A stretch of DNA of 7,213 nucleotides from Spartobacteria bacterium (lineage in GTDB: Bacteria; Verrucomicrobiota; Verrucomicrobiae; Chthoniobacterales; UBA6821), in contig PLEU01000170.1 of assembly GCA_003136515.1 (NCBI GenBank), positions 10,160 through 17,372 on the forward strand, written 5' to 3'. Numbering within the stretch: position 1 is the first letter of the stretch; every line of letters starts with the position of its first letter. A program made the translations under genes and the position numbers. Shown here one piece after another: positions 1 to 5,543 of this stretch. The notes under the pieces were generated by a model. That model was given only the letters and a program-made list of their open reading frames with translations, made no database searches and was not told the DNA's origin.

Positions 1-628
1 TTTGAGAATATAGATATCCACTCACAAAGCGGGCTGCCAGTCCGAGGGATCTACATGACTCGATAAAAAGGGTTGCGAAATCCCGACACGAACCACTTTT
101 GGATTTCAATGTCTCTGCGGGTGATTGGACACCCTTGCTTTCCCTCCGCTGATATTTAAATGAGCGGTATATATATAAATTTAACTCCTGAAGAAGTCCT
201 AGAGTGTCGACAATCTTGCCGGGAGACCAGAATCTGTCCAACCAGTTGCGCAAACGCTCTGTATCCCTAGCATAGATGGTGCGGCTTAGAGGATGAATCT
301 CTGAGAAAAGCTCGTGTTCATAGAAAAAAGGATACTCCGTCACTTCTGGCGCAAGGACGAAATCAAAGGGATTTCTTTCCAAGATCTGCACGATGAAGTT
401 GCAATCAAATACGATTTCCTTTGCATCCTCTAAAAGGTCAACCAATCCAATGTTGTTTTCATACGTGTCACGGATCCATCGCAGTTGAAATGAGGGTGAT
501 ATCTCAAATGAACTTGTTTGGAGACGAAGGCTATGACTTTCACGGGGCCTCATCCTCAGATGATGTTGTCCAAATGACACAGCTTCTGCGTAATGATAAC
601 TCGTCCGATGGTGAACGTGAATTTTCAT
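1..628 (-). CDS. Transglutaminase-like protein, 3' part cut off by window edge
   Basis: The ATG is at 626-628 and 209 codons are visible with no stop before the window edge. The N-terminus (MKIHVHHRTSYHYAEAV, then LRMRPRESHSLRL and LRWIRDTYENN) matches the pattern of the bacterial transglutaminase N-terminal beta region. Around residues 178-184 comes GSCRDFA, the transglutaminase-core motif with the likely catalytic cysteine at residue 181, followed by a helix and RFVSGYL. The His and Asp of the expected triad would lie beyond the edge. The family comprises papain-fold enzymes acting on peptide or amide bonds (hydrolysis, transfer or cross-linking); the substrate here is unknown. No signal peptide is seen. 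It starts 13 bp after the stop of the other transglutaminase-like gene, so the two are very probably co-transcribed. The ribosome binding site is weak. Family assignment is sure; exact reaction is not. Confidence 0.88.
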   Translation of the reverse strand, partial: MKIHVHHRTSYHYAEAVSFGQHHLRMRPRESHSLRLQTSSFEISPSFQLRWIRDTYENNIGLVDLLEDAKEIVFDCNFIVQILERNPFDFVLAPEVTEYPFFYEHELFSEIHPLSRTIYARDTERLRNWLDRFWSPGKIVDTLGLLQELNLYIYRSFKYQRRESKGVQSPAETLKSKSGSCRDFATLFIESCRSLGLAARFVSGYLYSQ

Positions 629-641
629 GGCCGATCAAATT

Positions 642-1520
642 TTAACTAAATCGAATGGTAGGGGTGCCATCGAGTCGTTTCGACAAATCGATCGGGTCAC
701 CCAAGAACACAACACTCGGATCGACCTGATATGCCCACACGTAGAAGGAAGTGAGATGGGCTTCCCCATAGGTCGTTGAAAAGGCCGTATCAACGGCATC
801 AAGACCATGGGCGATTTTGACACGCCCTATCCTCGGCGTATTAAAGCGGGCATCGAAGGTGCACCATTGGTGCTCCAGATATACCTCAAAATAGGCATGA
901 AAATCCATCGCGCTTCCCGGATCGAAGCAGCCGATATCTGGCAAATGGCCTGTGACATAGCGAGTTGGCAGGTTCAGCGCGCGGCATAACGCAATTGCAA
1001 CGTGGGCAAAGTCGCGACATACGCCATAACCTCGCGCCATGACTTCCGATGCCGAGAGGTCAGGGCGCCCGGAACAAGTAACATAACGGATATTACTCTG
1101 TACCCAGTTGCAAATCGCTATAACCCGATCCCTCCCGTTAGCCAGAAATCCAAATTGGTTGATCGCAAAAAGGAGCATCTTATCTGAATCGCAGTAACGG
1201 CTTGGGAGGGTGTAACGAAGGATGGGCGAGGGGATATTCTCAACCGGAACCGAATAGGACTTTTGATTAAAATCGTCGGGTTTTGAGGAAACCTCAACCA
1301 GCGCTTCGTGCTCTATAGTTGTTTCACCCGGCTGCAGTACCCAGCGGTATGATGAGTTTCCGTGGGTATCCTGAAATTCCTCGGCCCCATTCTTGGCTGG
1401 GAAGGTTAGTAGCTCTTGCACAATGACTTGCTGGCTTTCCAACATCGGTCGAACAAGGAGCAGAATGGGCGCAGGATGAATCGTCTGATAAGTAAGCCGA
1501 CAACCAACGCGAACCGTCAT
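642..1520 (-). CDS. Transglutaminase-like cysteine peptidase-fold protein
   Basis: This is a 292-residue protein if it starts at the ATG at 1518-1520 (MTVRVGCRLTYQ). That start is chosen because the typical family N-terminus, a beta strand followed by a PAPILLLVRP-like stretch, begins there. The frame stays open upstream to a TTG at 1722-1724, which would add 68 residues with no recognisable motif. The transglutaminase core is complete. Numbered from the ATG, the catalytic Cys is about 168 (GVCRDFAH), His about 208 (DFHAYFEVYL) and Asp about 223 (TFDARF). This Cys-His-Asp triad implies an active peptidase, amidase or transferase. Genes of this type often sit beside circularly permuted ATP-grasp and alpha-E genes in predicted peptide-modification operons; here the visible partner is a second, different transglutaminase-like gene 13 bp downstream. 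No signal peptide is seen, so it is probably cytoplasmic. The substrate is unknown. Confidence 0.88.
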   Translation of the reverse strand: MTVRVGCRLTYQTIHPAPILLLVRPMLESQQVIVQELLTFPAKNGAEEFQDTHGNSSYRWVLQPGETTIEHEALVEVSSKPDDFNQKSYSVPVENIPSPILRYTLPSRYCDSDKMLLFAINQFGFLANGRDRVIAICNWVQSNIRYVTCSGRPDLSASEVMARGYGVCRDFAHVAIALCRALNLPTRYVTGHLPDIGCFDPGSAMDFHAYFEVYLEHQWCTFDARFNTPRIGRVKIAHGLDAVDTAFSTTYGEAHLTSFYVWAYQVDPSVVFLGDPIDLSKRLDGTPTIRFS

Positions 1521-1724
1521 ATTGGATTGAGGCTCGTCGATGGTAGGAGCACTTGCCTCCTGTTCTGGCATTATCATGAATTGGATATCGGATAATCTCT
1601 CAAGGAGGCCAAGAGTATGATGAAGTAAAGTTTCCTCAATGGGGTCTATCCCTACTCTGAGAATTGAAAATGGAATGTCCAGCTTAGATGGACAACACCA
1701 GTACTGTTCAAGGGGAAATGCCAA

Positions 1725-2366
1725 GACGGATATTAGCCAGGCATTCTGAGTTTAAGAGTTTGTTCGCTTAGCCAAGGAATGACCTGATGTGAGAGATTTA
1801 CCGTATTGCTGTCAGGGGGTCGTCTCAGAAGTCAACTTATGTGAACGATACTTTCTCCCTAGAGTCTAAAGCTCTAGTGGAGGAGGAAAGAATTAAATTT
1901 CCCGAGGATGACAGTCCATCAAGCGCCTTCAAACTTTTCCAAGTTGTATTTGGAGTATCTCTAGCATCCGTCTTGGCGGCCCTGCGCTGAGATTTGATGA
2001 GTGGATTTTTTAGGGATGACTGTGTCCAACTCTTCGCCTCCAACTTAATTGCCGCCCTGTTTCCGCAGAGATTCTCTACCAGTTCAGAATGGGCGATACG
2101 GTTGGTTTTCTGCCTGAAGGAGGGCTATTGGTGAAGGGGAGACGCAAAATTTCCCTGTGAGAGATTGCTTCACAGGGTAGTTTTGGTTGCCAGTCTATTT
2201 ATAATAGCCGCACCTTGCTCACTTTCATGGGAGCGGCGATAGAATTCACTTAAATGTCGGAATTGTAGGAATCGGGGCTTCTACCTTCGAAACAGCTCAG
2301 ACGCATGCTCATCATCATATTCAAAGATGACCGGTCACTTTCTCAGTCCATTCCCCCGGAGAAAAA
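1725..2366. other. Long intergenic region without a convincing gene
   Basis: No reading frame here has both a plausible start and recognisable protein features. The longest minus-strand frame (1837-2043) needs a TTG start, has no ribosome binding site and gives a low-complexity Ser/Lys/Thr-rich peptide. Visible structures are a hairpin with 6-bp arms at 1859-1864 and 1872-1877, a stronger 8-bp hairpin at 2153-2177, and a 10-bp palindrome TGACCGGTCA at 2328-2337, just beyond the 3' end of the basic DNA-binding gene. The promoter of the transglutaminase operon should lie near 1725-1830, but no clear -35/-10 pair is seen. Confidence 0.5.
2153..2177. other. Perfect 8-bp hairpin, possible weak terminator
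   Basis: CCCTGTGA (2153-2160) and TCACAGGG (2170-2177) are perfect inverted repeats around a 9-nt loop. On the minus strand the stem is followed by AAATTTT, and on the plus strand by TAGTTTT, so neither side has a full U-tract. It lies about 190 bp downstream of the minus-strand histone-like gene. It could be a weak terminator, a transcript-end stabiliser or a protein-binding site. Confidence 0.3.
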
Positions 2367-2780
2367 CTATTTCTTGAAAAGCCGGTACTGCCCTTTACCA
2401 ACCTTTTTGATCGCAGCGTTCTTTTTGCCTGTCGTGGCAAACCAGACGTGGAGGTTACCTGCCTTTACCTTGAGCTTCTGGGCTAGGTCAACAACTTTTA
2501 CACCGTCCTCTCCCGCAGCTTCCAGCGCGGCTACGATCTTATTTCCTAACCCACCCCGCCGGCCACGCTTTGAAGAAGTGCTCTTGGCAGGAACCTTCTT
2601 AGCCTTGGGGGTCTTCTTGGAAGGAACGGTCTTGCTCTTTTTTACAGGTGCAGGTTTTCCTGTCAGGAACGAGGAGATTTCTGCCTCGATATTGCTGATT
2701 TCGGCCAAGATGGAATCCTTCTTTTCAGTGAGTTTGATAAGGGAACGCAGGGAGTCGCTAGTAATGTTGTATAAGCTCAT
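2367..2780 (-). CDS. Histone H1-like basic DNA-binding protein with AT-hook-like linker and winged-helix C-terminus
   Basis: This is a 137-residue, very basic protein with three parts. Residues 1-40 are predicted amphipathic or coiled-coil helix (heptad-like spacing in LRSLIKLTEKKDSILAEI). Residues 42-78 are a Lys/Pro/Ala/Ser-rich linker like the tails of histone H1 and bacterial HC1/AlgP-type proteins, ending in KRGRRGG, an AT-hook-like Arg-Gly motif. Residues 79-137 form a small helical domain (KIVAALEAAGEDGVKVVDLAQKLKV, then NLHVWFATTGKK and GKGQYRLFKK) that reads as a winged helix. The likely role is nucleoid binding or compaction, perhaps as an oligomer through the N-terminal helix; this is inference from composition and layout. 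Proteins of this layout are, to my knowledge, common in Verrucomicrobiota. The ATG at 2778-2780 lacks a clear Shine-Dalgarno sequence. It is transcribed alone; the plus-strand frame across it is a shadow. Confidence 0.82.
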   Translation of the reverse strand: MSLYNITSDSLRSLIKLTEKKDSILAEISNIEAEISSFLTGKPAPVKKSKTVPSKKTPKAKKVPAKSTSSKRGRRGGLGNKIVAALEAAGEDGVKVVDLAQKLKVKAGNLHVWFATTGKKNAAIKKVGKGQYRLFKK

Positions 2781-2844
2781 AGTTAAGTTACTTACGGCTA
2801 TTATGTTCTGGGTATCAAGTGAATTCTACTTGGGATCTCGCATC

Positions 2845-2872
2845 CGTATATATTTATAAAGTAGCCGTTCAA
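2845..2872 (-). promoter_or_regulatory. Candidate promoter of the histone-like gene
   Basis: Read on the minus strand, TTGAAC (2872-2867) is followed after 16 bp by TATACG (2850-2845), each matching 4 of 6 bases of the sigma-70-type boxes. The spacer and surroundings are very AT-rich (TTTATAAATATATA). The implied start site leaves a leader of about 60 nt before the ATG at 2780. The call rests on weak consensus matches only. Confidence 0.3.
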
Positions 2873-3134
2873 ATAACGAGGTTAGACTCGATTCTTGAGA
2901 ATACTATTGGTGGTAATAAAATGGAGCCGATAAAAAATAATGCTCAGAGGTATTAGGTGAAGACTCTTCATGAGAAGGTTTTGCTTAACGCTCAGGCTCA
3001 ACATACTGGATCAGCATTTCCTTAAGTCTGTGGGGAAAACAACCCACTGAATATTCCAGGCTGGAAAAAAGTTCCCTCGCTTCGTTTTCTGATCGTATCA
3101 CTTCTTTGCAGGCTCAGAGTCGGGCTCTATTCAC

Positions 3135-3254
3135 GTGGGTTTATCTATTTCTGATGAATACTATGAGCAGTTGCAAAAGCGTGCTTTAACCGCTAAAAGA
3201 CATCGCTGCACTTTATGGAACTTCAAAGACAAGCTCTCATTTCTTGTTTTTTGA
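3135..3254 (+). pseudogene. Short ORF, possible ribbon-helix-helix-like remnant
   Basis: A GTG-started frame of 39 codons. Its first part, VGLSISDEYYEQLQKRA, has the strand-then-helix pattern typical of the start of ribbon-helix-helix (CopG/antitoxin-like) DNA-binding proteins. The rest (HRCTLWNFKDKLSFLVF) does not continue that fold and reads like frame loss. The frame is open upstream to a TGA with no ATG. No ribosome binding site is evident, and the piece ends 35 bp before the tRNA. It may be a decayed antitoxin fragment or chance; confidence is low. Confidence 0.2.
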
Positions 3255-3278
3255 TAAGTTTTTTCTCTGTAAGTTGCT

Positions 3279-3284
3279 TATAAT
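3279..3284 (+). promoter_or_regulatory. Consensus -10 box of the tRNA-Arg promoter
   Basis: A perfect TATAAT lies only 5 bp upstream of the first tRNA base. The region before it is T-rich. A TTGATA at 3251-3256 resembles a -35 box, but its 22-bp spacing is too long for a normal promoter, so the -35 element is uncertain. Transcription would begin at or almost at the mature 5' end, leaving practically no 5' leader. Confidence 0.45.
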
Positions 3285-3289
3285 CAACA

Positions 3290-3361
3290 GACCCCGTAGT
3301 TCAACGGATAGAATAGAGGTTTCCTAAACCTTTGATGTGGGTTCGATTCCCGCCGGGGTCA
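3290..3361 (+). tRNA. tRNA-Arg (anticodon CCU)
   Basis: A complete cloverleaf can be folded by eye. The acceptor stem GACCCCG/CGGGGTC has 7 perfect pairs. The D stem is GTTC/GAAT with an 8-nt loop, the anticodon stem GAGGT/ACCTT with loop TTCCTAA, the variable loop 4 nt, and the T stem GTGGG/CCCGC with loop TTCGATT. The anticodon CCT reads the arginine codon AGG. The discriminator base is A at 3361, and CCA is not encoded, so it must be added after transcription. A repeat-bounded element begins 23 bp after the 3' end. No intron or broken stem is seen. Confidence 0.95.
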
Positions 3362-3384
3362 ATATCCATATGTGCCAGATTGTG

Positions 3385-3456
3385 TGTCAGTGATCAGTGA
3401 ATCTGCGAGTACCATGGTCAGGTAATCTGCGAGTTTTAACCACTGAATCGGCGAGT
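3385..3456 (+). repeat. Left terminal array: three direct copies of an 18-bp motif
   Basis: Copies are ATCAGTGAATCTGCGAGT (3393-3410), GTCAGGTAATCTGCGAGT (3417-3434) and ACCACTGAATCGGCGAGT (3439-3456). The conserved core is TGAATCTGCGAGT and the copies end at 24- and 22-bp intervals. The first copy lies within the terminal inverted repeat. By analogy with IS21 these would be transposase-binding sites. Confidence 0.8.
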
Positions 3457-3480
3457 TACACTGTAACGCTCTCCAACGGG

Positions 3481-3498
3481 ACTAGCCAATTCACCGGT
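3481..3498 (-). repeat. Extra internal copy of the 18-bp motif
   Basis: Read on the minus strand this is ACCGGTGAATTGGCTAGT, close to the right-end copy at 3568-3585 (ACCGGTGATTTGTCGAGT). The similarity continues a few bases beyond the 18-mer. It lies 87 bp from its nearest same-orientation copy, off the regular 22-24-bp spacing, so it may mark a partial duplication or a second, nested right end. Confidence 0.6.
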
Positions 3499-3567
3499 TA
3501 AAATTTAAAAAACGAAGGTATTCTAGCAGATAGCGATTGCGGTGAAGGGGCCGTACAAATATAGGGA

Positions 3568-3640
3568 ACTCGACAAATCACCGGTCAGAAACTCGAATGT
3601 TCAGCGGTTAATTGACTCGCAGTTTCAATGCTCAACGACA
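3568..3640 (-). repeat. Right terminal array: three inverted copies of the 18-bp motif
   Basis: Read on the minus strand the copies are AGCATTGAAACTGCGAGT (3632-3615), ACCGCTGAACATTCGAGT (3608-3591) and ACCGGTGATTTGTCGAGT (3585-3568), at 23-24-bp spacing. They mirror the left array. The outermost copy is the best match to the left outermost copy; inner copies have drifted more. Confidence 0.78.
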
Positions 3641-3758
3641 AGAAGCTGAATAAACAGTATGCCCAATGGGGATTATCCTGAATTGTGTAAACAGTGTCGA
3701 TTTTCGAAATTCTGGATGGTAAAATTAGTAAGAAAAAAAAGGGTTAGAGGGGAATAAG

Positions 3759-3792
3759 GGATTGGCGCCAAGGCAATCCTCAAAGGATGAGG
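3759..3792 (+). promoter_or_regulatory. Two overlapping, mutually exclusive hairpins upstream of the small membrane gene
   Basis: GGATTG (3759-3764) pairs with CAATCC (3774-3779) across a 9-nt loop, while CCTCA (3778-3782) pairs with TGAGG (3788-3792) across a 5-nt loop. The stems share bases 3778-3779, so only one can form fully. A 10-bp palindrome TGATCGATCA follows at 3816-3825. This may be a leader or operator region for the gene at 3879, but short stems also arise by chance. Confidence 0.25.
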
Positions 3793-3878
3793 CGCGACCT
3801 CGGACTTGGGATCAATGATCGATCACAACCGTTCAGCATCAATTTCATCGTTGATTGGGATACTGGAAATGGCAGCAC

Positions 3879-4052
3879 ATGTCGTATTCTGGAGTCATGG
3901 GCAACCACCTGCTGAACTTCATCAAGATCCTCGTAGTGATTCTCATTCTAGTATTGATCGCACTTGGGTTTTTGGCAGTTGTTTCAGTGCTTGTCGAAAA
4001 GAGCGGAATATCAACAATTCATGATGCCGATAGAGGTGTTCTCAATGATTAG
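3879..4052 (+). CDS. Small single-pass membrane protein, unknown function
   Basis: A 57-residue protein of no recognised family. Residues 17-39 (ILVVILILVLIALGFLAVVSVLV) are a strong single membrane helix preceded by Lys16. A short hydrophilic C-terminal tail of about 18 residues (EKSGISTIHDADRGVLND) follows. The start at ATG 3879 is preferred because GGAA lies 10 bp upstream. The ATG at 3897 (MGNHLLNF) is also possible but has GGAG only 2 bp away, and a TTG at 3855 would add 8 more residues. The longer plus-strand frame at 3806-4024 overlaps it and gives no protein features. It precedes the membrane PAS gene on the same strand by 76 bp, so co-transcription is possible. No lipobox is present. 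Confidence 0.55.
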   Translation: MSYSGVMGNHLLNFIKILVVILILVLIALGFLAVVSVLVEKSGISTIHDADRGVLND

Positions 4053-4128
4053 GCACGCAAACTTCGGATGAATTTTCTATGTCACGTAATAAAGATCGAT
4101 ATACTGAATCTTCCGAACCGCCACTTGA

Positions 4129-4854
4129 ATGACACGATACGCGAAGATGCTTGGTCGCCAAATCTCACGAGTTAAACGGAAAGGCCGCTTTGCTTCTATG
4201 GTTGAGAGGGGAGTTCCACCGCTTTATCTCATCTTGGTTGTGGTTGCCGATCACTTGATTCCTTCGTCCACGGTCACCCCCTCGCTTTGTTTGCTGGGAT
4301 TGATGGGGATGGCTTTTTTTCTTCGTCCGCAATGGATGCTTCTGTGGGGGAGCGTTTACTGGCTCTTGGTTGCAGGGATATTCTTCAACCCGCACGTCCA
4401 TCAGTATCTGAACCATGAGGCACTTCAGTCGCATCCATGGACTCCGTCTTCATTCACCAGAACTCTGACTTTTGGAATCGCGGCAGGATTTTGCACGCTC
4501 TTCAGTCTGACGCTTTCGAGATTCAGAAAGAGCCATGATGAAATCCTCGAAATTCTTTCTCGCTTTCCACGCCCAATTATAACTTCAAACTTGGAAGGTC
4601 GGATTTTGTATTTAAACGATGCGGCTAGGAATCGATTTTCACTCCATGGCCCCTATACAGCGGACATTTCATATTTCGACCTTCTTGCCCCCAAAGCGAA
4701 AAAAGGACTGTTGATCTCAAGGTATCTACAGCAAATTGATTACCGTGATTCTGGAGAACTGACGCTTGAATTCAATGGGGAAACCCTTTCGGCGGAAACC
4801 ATTCTCCTAGATTCAACGGGCGAAAAAATTCTAGTTACTGCAATCACGGAATAA
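4129..4854 (+). CDS. Multi-pass membrane protein with C-terminal PAS-like domain, no output domain
   Basis: The protein has 241 residues. A basic N-terminus (RQISRVKRKGR) is followed by hydrophobic segments at about 30-47, 50-66, 68-88 and 111-131, giving three or four membrane helices with a more polar stretch at 89-110. Residues about 136-241 look like a PAS fold: a linker helix (SHDEILEILSRFPRPIITS), the signature NLEGRILYLNDAARNRF, the FDLLAP segment, and beta strands GELTLEFNG, LSAETILLDSTG and KILVTAITE. PAS domains bind small ligands or mediate signalling contacts, and this layout is usually the sensor half of a histidine kinase or cyclase. Here the protein stops right after the PAS domain, so it must act through a partner or be a truncated sensor. 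The ATG at 4129 has no clear ribosome binding site; ATGs at 4147 and 4198 are alternatives. The ligand is unknown. Confidence 0.72.
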   Translation: MTRYAKMLGRQISRVKRKGRFASMVERGVPPLYLILVVVADHLIPSSTVTPSLCLLGLMGMAFFLRPQWMLLWGSVYWLLVAGIFFNPHVHQYLNHEALQSHPWTPSSFTRTLTFGIAAGFCTLFSLTLSRFRKSHDEILEILSRFPRPIITSNLEGRILYLNDAARNRFSLHGPYTADISYFDLLAPKAKKGLLISRYLQQIDYRDSGELTLEFNGETLSAETILLDSTGEKILVTAITE

Positions 4855-4982
4855 TAATTCTTAGGCGCACTGCAGCGCATTTAGAAATTTAGCCCTCCAC
4901 GTTTCCATTCCTTCACTCGGCATTAACTGCAACTGAAACTCATTTACTCACCGCTTGCAATTGGTCTAGATTACAGCATTCG

Positions 4983-5504
4983 ATGATCCAACGGATGGCT
5001 TCTAACAGAATATTTATTGCGTCGATTACCATTGCAGGACTCTCCCTTGCAGCCAATGGGTGGGCGCTAATCGGGGAAACGGCGGCTCAATCAGATGCCC
5101 GCTACGGGCCTGCAGTGAAGATATGGGGCGATCAGAGAAATTATCGGAAGGCTGGATTTGATATTAACGTCCATTTTTATAACGGGCTTGCCGACGATAT
5201 AACTTATAAAAAAAATACGCTGGATAAACATGGTCGCCCGGAGGTCGTGACCTTTGAAGAGATTGCCATTTTGCTCGACAACAACTCCAGAGGCCAGGAG
5301 TGGAAAGACTTGCTCAAGGGATATAATCCCAGCTATCAGCCCCAGACAAAATGGGGGTGCAAGCGGTTTCTTTTGCAGGCGTCCTACGATGATGAGAACA
5401 AGACGTTGGATATTTTTGCCCAGAACTTCGATAAACTCTACGAAATCTACTCCAGGCGGACAAAAACGAGTCAGGAGAAATTAGTCAACACACTAGGTCT
5501 TTGA
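4983..5504 (+). CDS. Small secreted protein, unknown function
   Basis: The protein has 173 residues. The N-terminus is a Sec signal peptide: a basic start (MIQRMASNR), a hydrophobic core at about 10-23 (IFIASITIAGLSLA) and a likely cleavage after GWA at residue 28. The mature protein is hydrophilic. ETAAQSDARYGPAVKIW followed by FDINVHFYNGLADDITYKK resembles the Glu...RYG-x-P plus alternating-strand layout I recall in small exported proteins of the PVC group and related bacteria; no function is known to me. One cysteine (residue 126, WGCKRF) remains, so no internal disulfide is possible, and there is no lipobox. The start could also be the ATG at 4995, still leaving a signal peptide. It lies 128 bp after the PAS gene and has its own terminator. 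Confidence 0.72.
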   Translation: MIQRMASNRIFIASITIAGLSLAANGWALIGETAAQSDARYGPAVKIWGDQRNYRKAGFDINVHFYNGLADDITYKKNTLDKHGRPEVVTFEEIAILLDNNSRGQEWKDLLKGYNPSYQPQTKWGCKRFLLQASYDDENKTLDIFAQNFDKLYEIYSRRTKTSQEKLVNTLGL

Positions 5505-5508
5505 GTCT

Positions 5509-5543
5509 CTGCAGGAAAGGAAGGATCCCTCAGGGTTTTTTTT
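5509..5543 (+). terminator. Rho-independent terminator of the secreted-protein gene
   Basis: CTGCAGG (5509-5515) can pair with CCTCAG (5528-5533), with one bulged C and a 12-nt loop, and is followed by GG and eight T residues (5536-5543). It begins 4 bp after the TGA stop. The T-run overlaps the stop codon of the convergent nagZ (5542-5544), so the two transcripts meet here. The stem is modest; the U-tract is the strongest part. Confidence 0.6.

Larger units (their letters stand above)
2781..3289. other. Intergenic region between histone-like gene and tRNA
   Basis: About 500 bp without a full-length gene. The left part holds the candidate promoter of the histone-like gene. The middle (about 2880-3130) shows no ORF, strong hairpin or repeat that I can support. 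The right part holds a short possible coding remnant (3135-3254) and the tRNA promoter. Loss of former genes next to a tRNA, a common insertion target, would explain such a stretch, but the sequence does not prove it. Confidence 0.45.
3385..3640. mobile_element. Gene-less IS21-like element (MITE or internally deleted copy)
   Basis: The 256-bp element begins TGTC and ends GACA. Its outer 26 bp are inverted repeats with 21 identical positions. Inside each end an 18-bp motif (consensus about ACCRSTGAATCTGCGAGT) occurs three times, at 22-24-bp spacing and in opposite orientation at the two ends. Multiple directly repeated transposase-binding sites at both termini, with TG...CA ends, are the known layout of IS21-family elements. 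The central part (about 3457-3567) has no istA or istB reading frame, so the element could move only with transposase supplied elsewhere, or is a relic. No clear target duplication is visible (left flank ends AGATTGTG, right flank starts AGAAGCTG), which suits an old or rearranged insertion. Other repeat-rich elements cannot be excluded. Confidence 0.68.

Noticed and set aside
1837..2043. 68-codon minus-strand ORF
   Set aside because: TTG start, no ribosome binding site, Ser/Thr/Lys-rich sequence without a motif; probably chance.
2328..2337. TGACCGGTCA palindrome as terminator of the histone-like gene
   Set aside because: As a hairpin it has only a short stem with a CCGG centre and no U-tract on either strand.
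2305..2859. 184-codon plus-strand ORF
   Set aside because: It lies antisense to the histone-like gene; its composition is a reflection of the Lys/Pro/Ala-rich codons on the other strand, and it shows no protein features.
3385..3640. CRISPR array
   Set aside because: Repeats are imperfect, too few, nearly contiguous (gaps of 4-6 bp, not spacer length) and inverted between the two halves; this fits transposon ends instead.
3361..3640. Integrative element attached at the tRNA 3' end (attL/attR)
   Set aside because: No duplicated tRNA 3' end is seen at the far side of the element and no integrase gene is in the window.
3806..4024. 72-codon plus-strand ORF overlapping the small membrane protein
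   Set aside because: Its translation has no hydrophobic or domain pattern, while the other frame holds a clean membrane helix.
4863..4886. GCGC-ACTGCA-GCGC hairpin after the PAS gene as terminator
   Set aside because: Only a 4-bp stem, followed by ATTTAGAAATTT without a U-tract; not strong enough to annotate.
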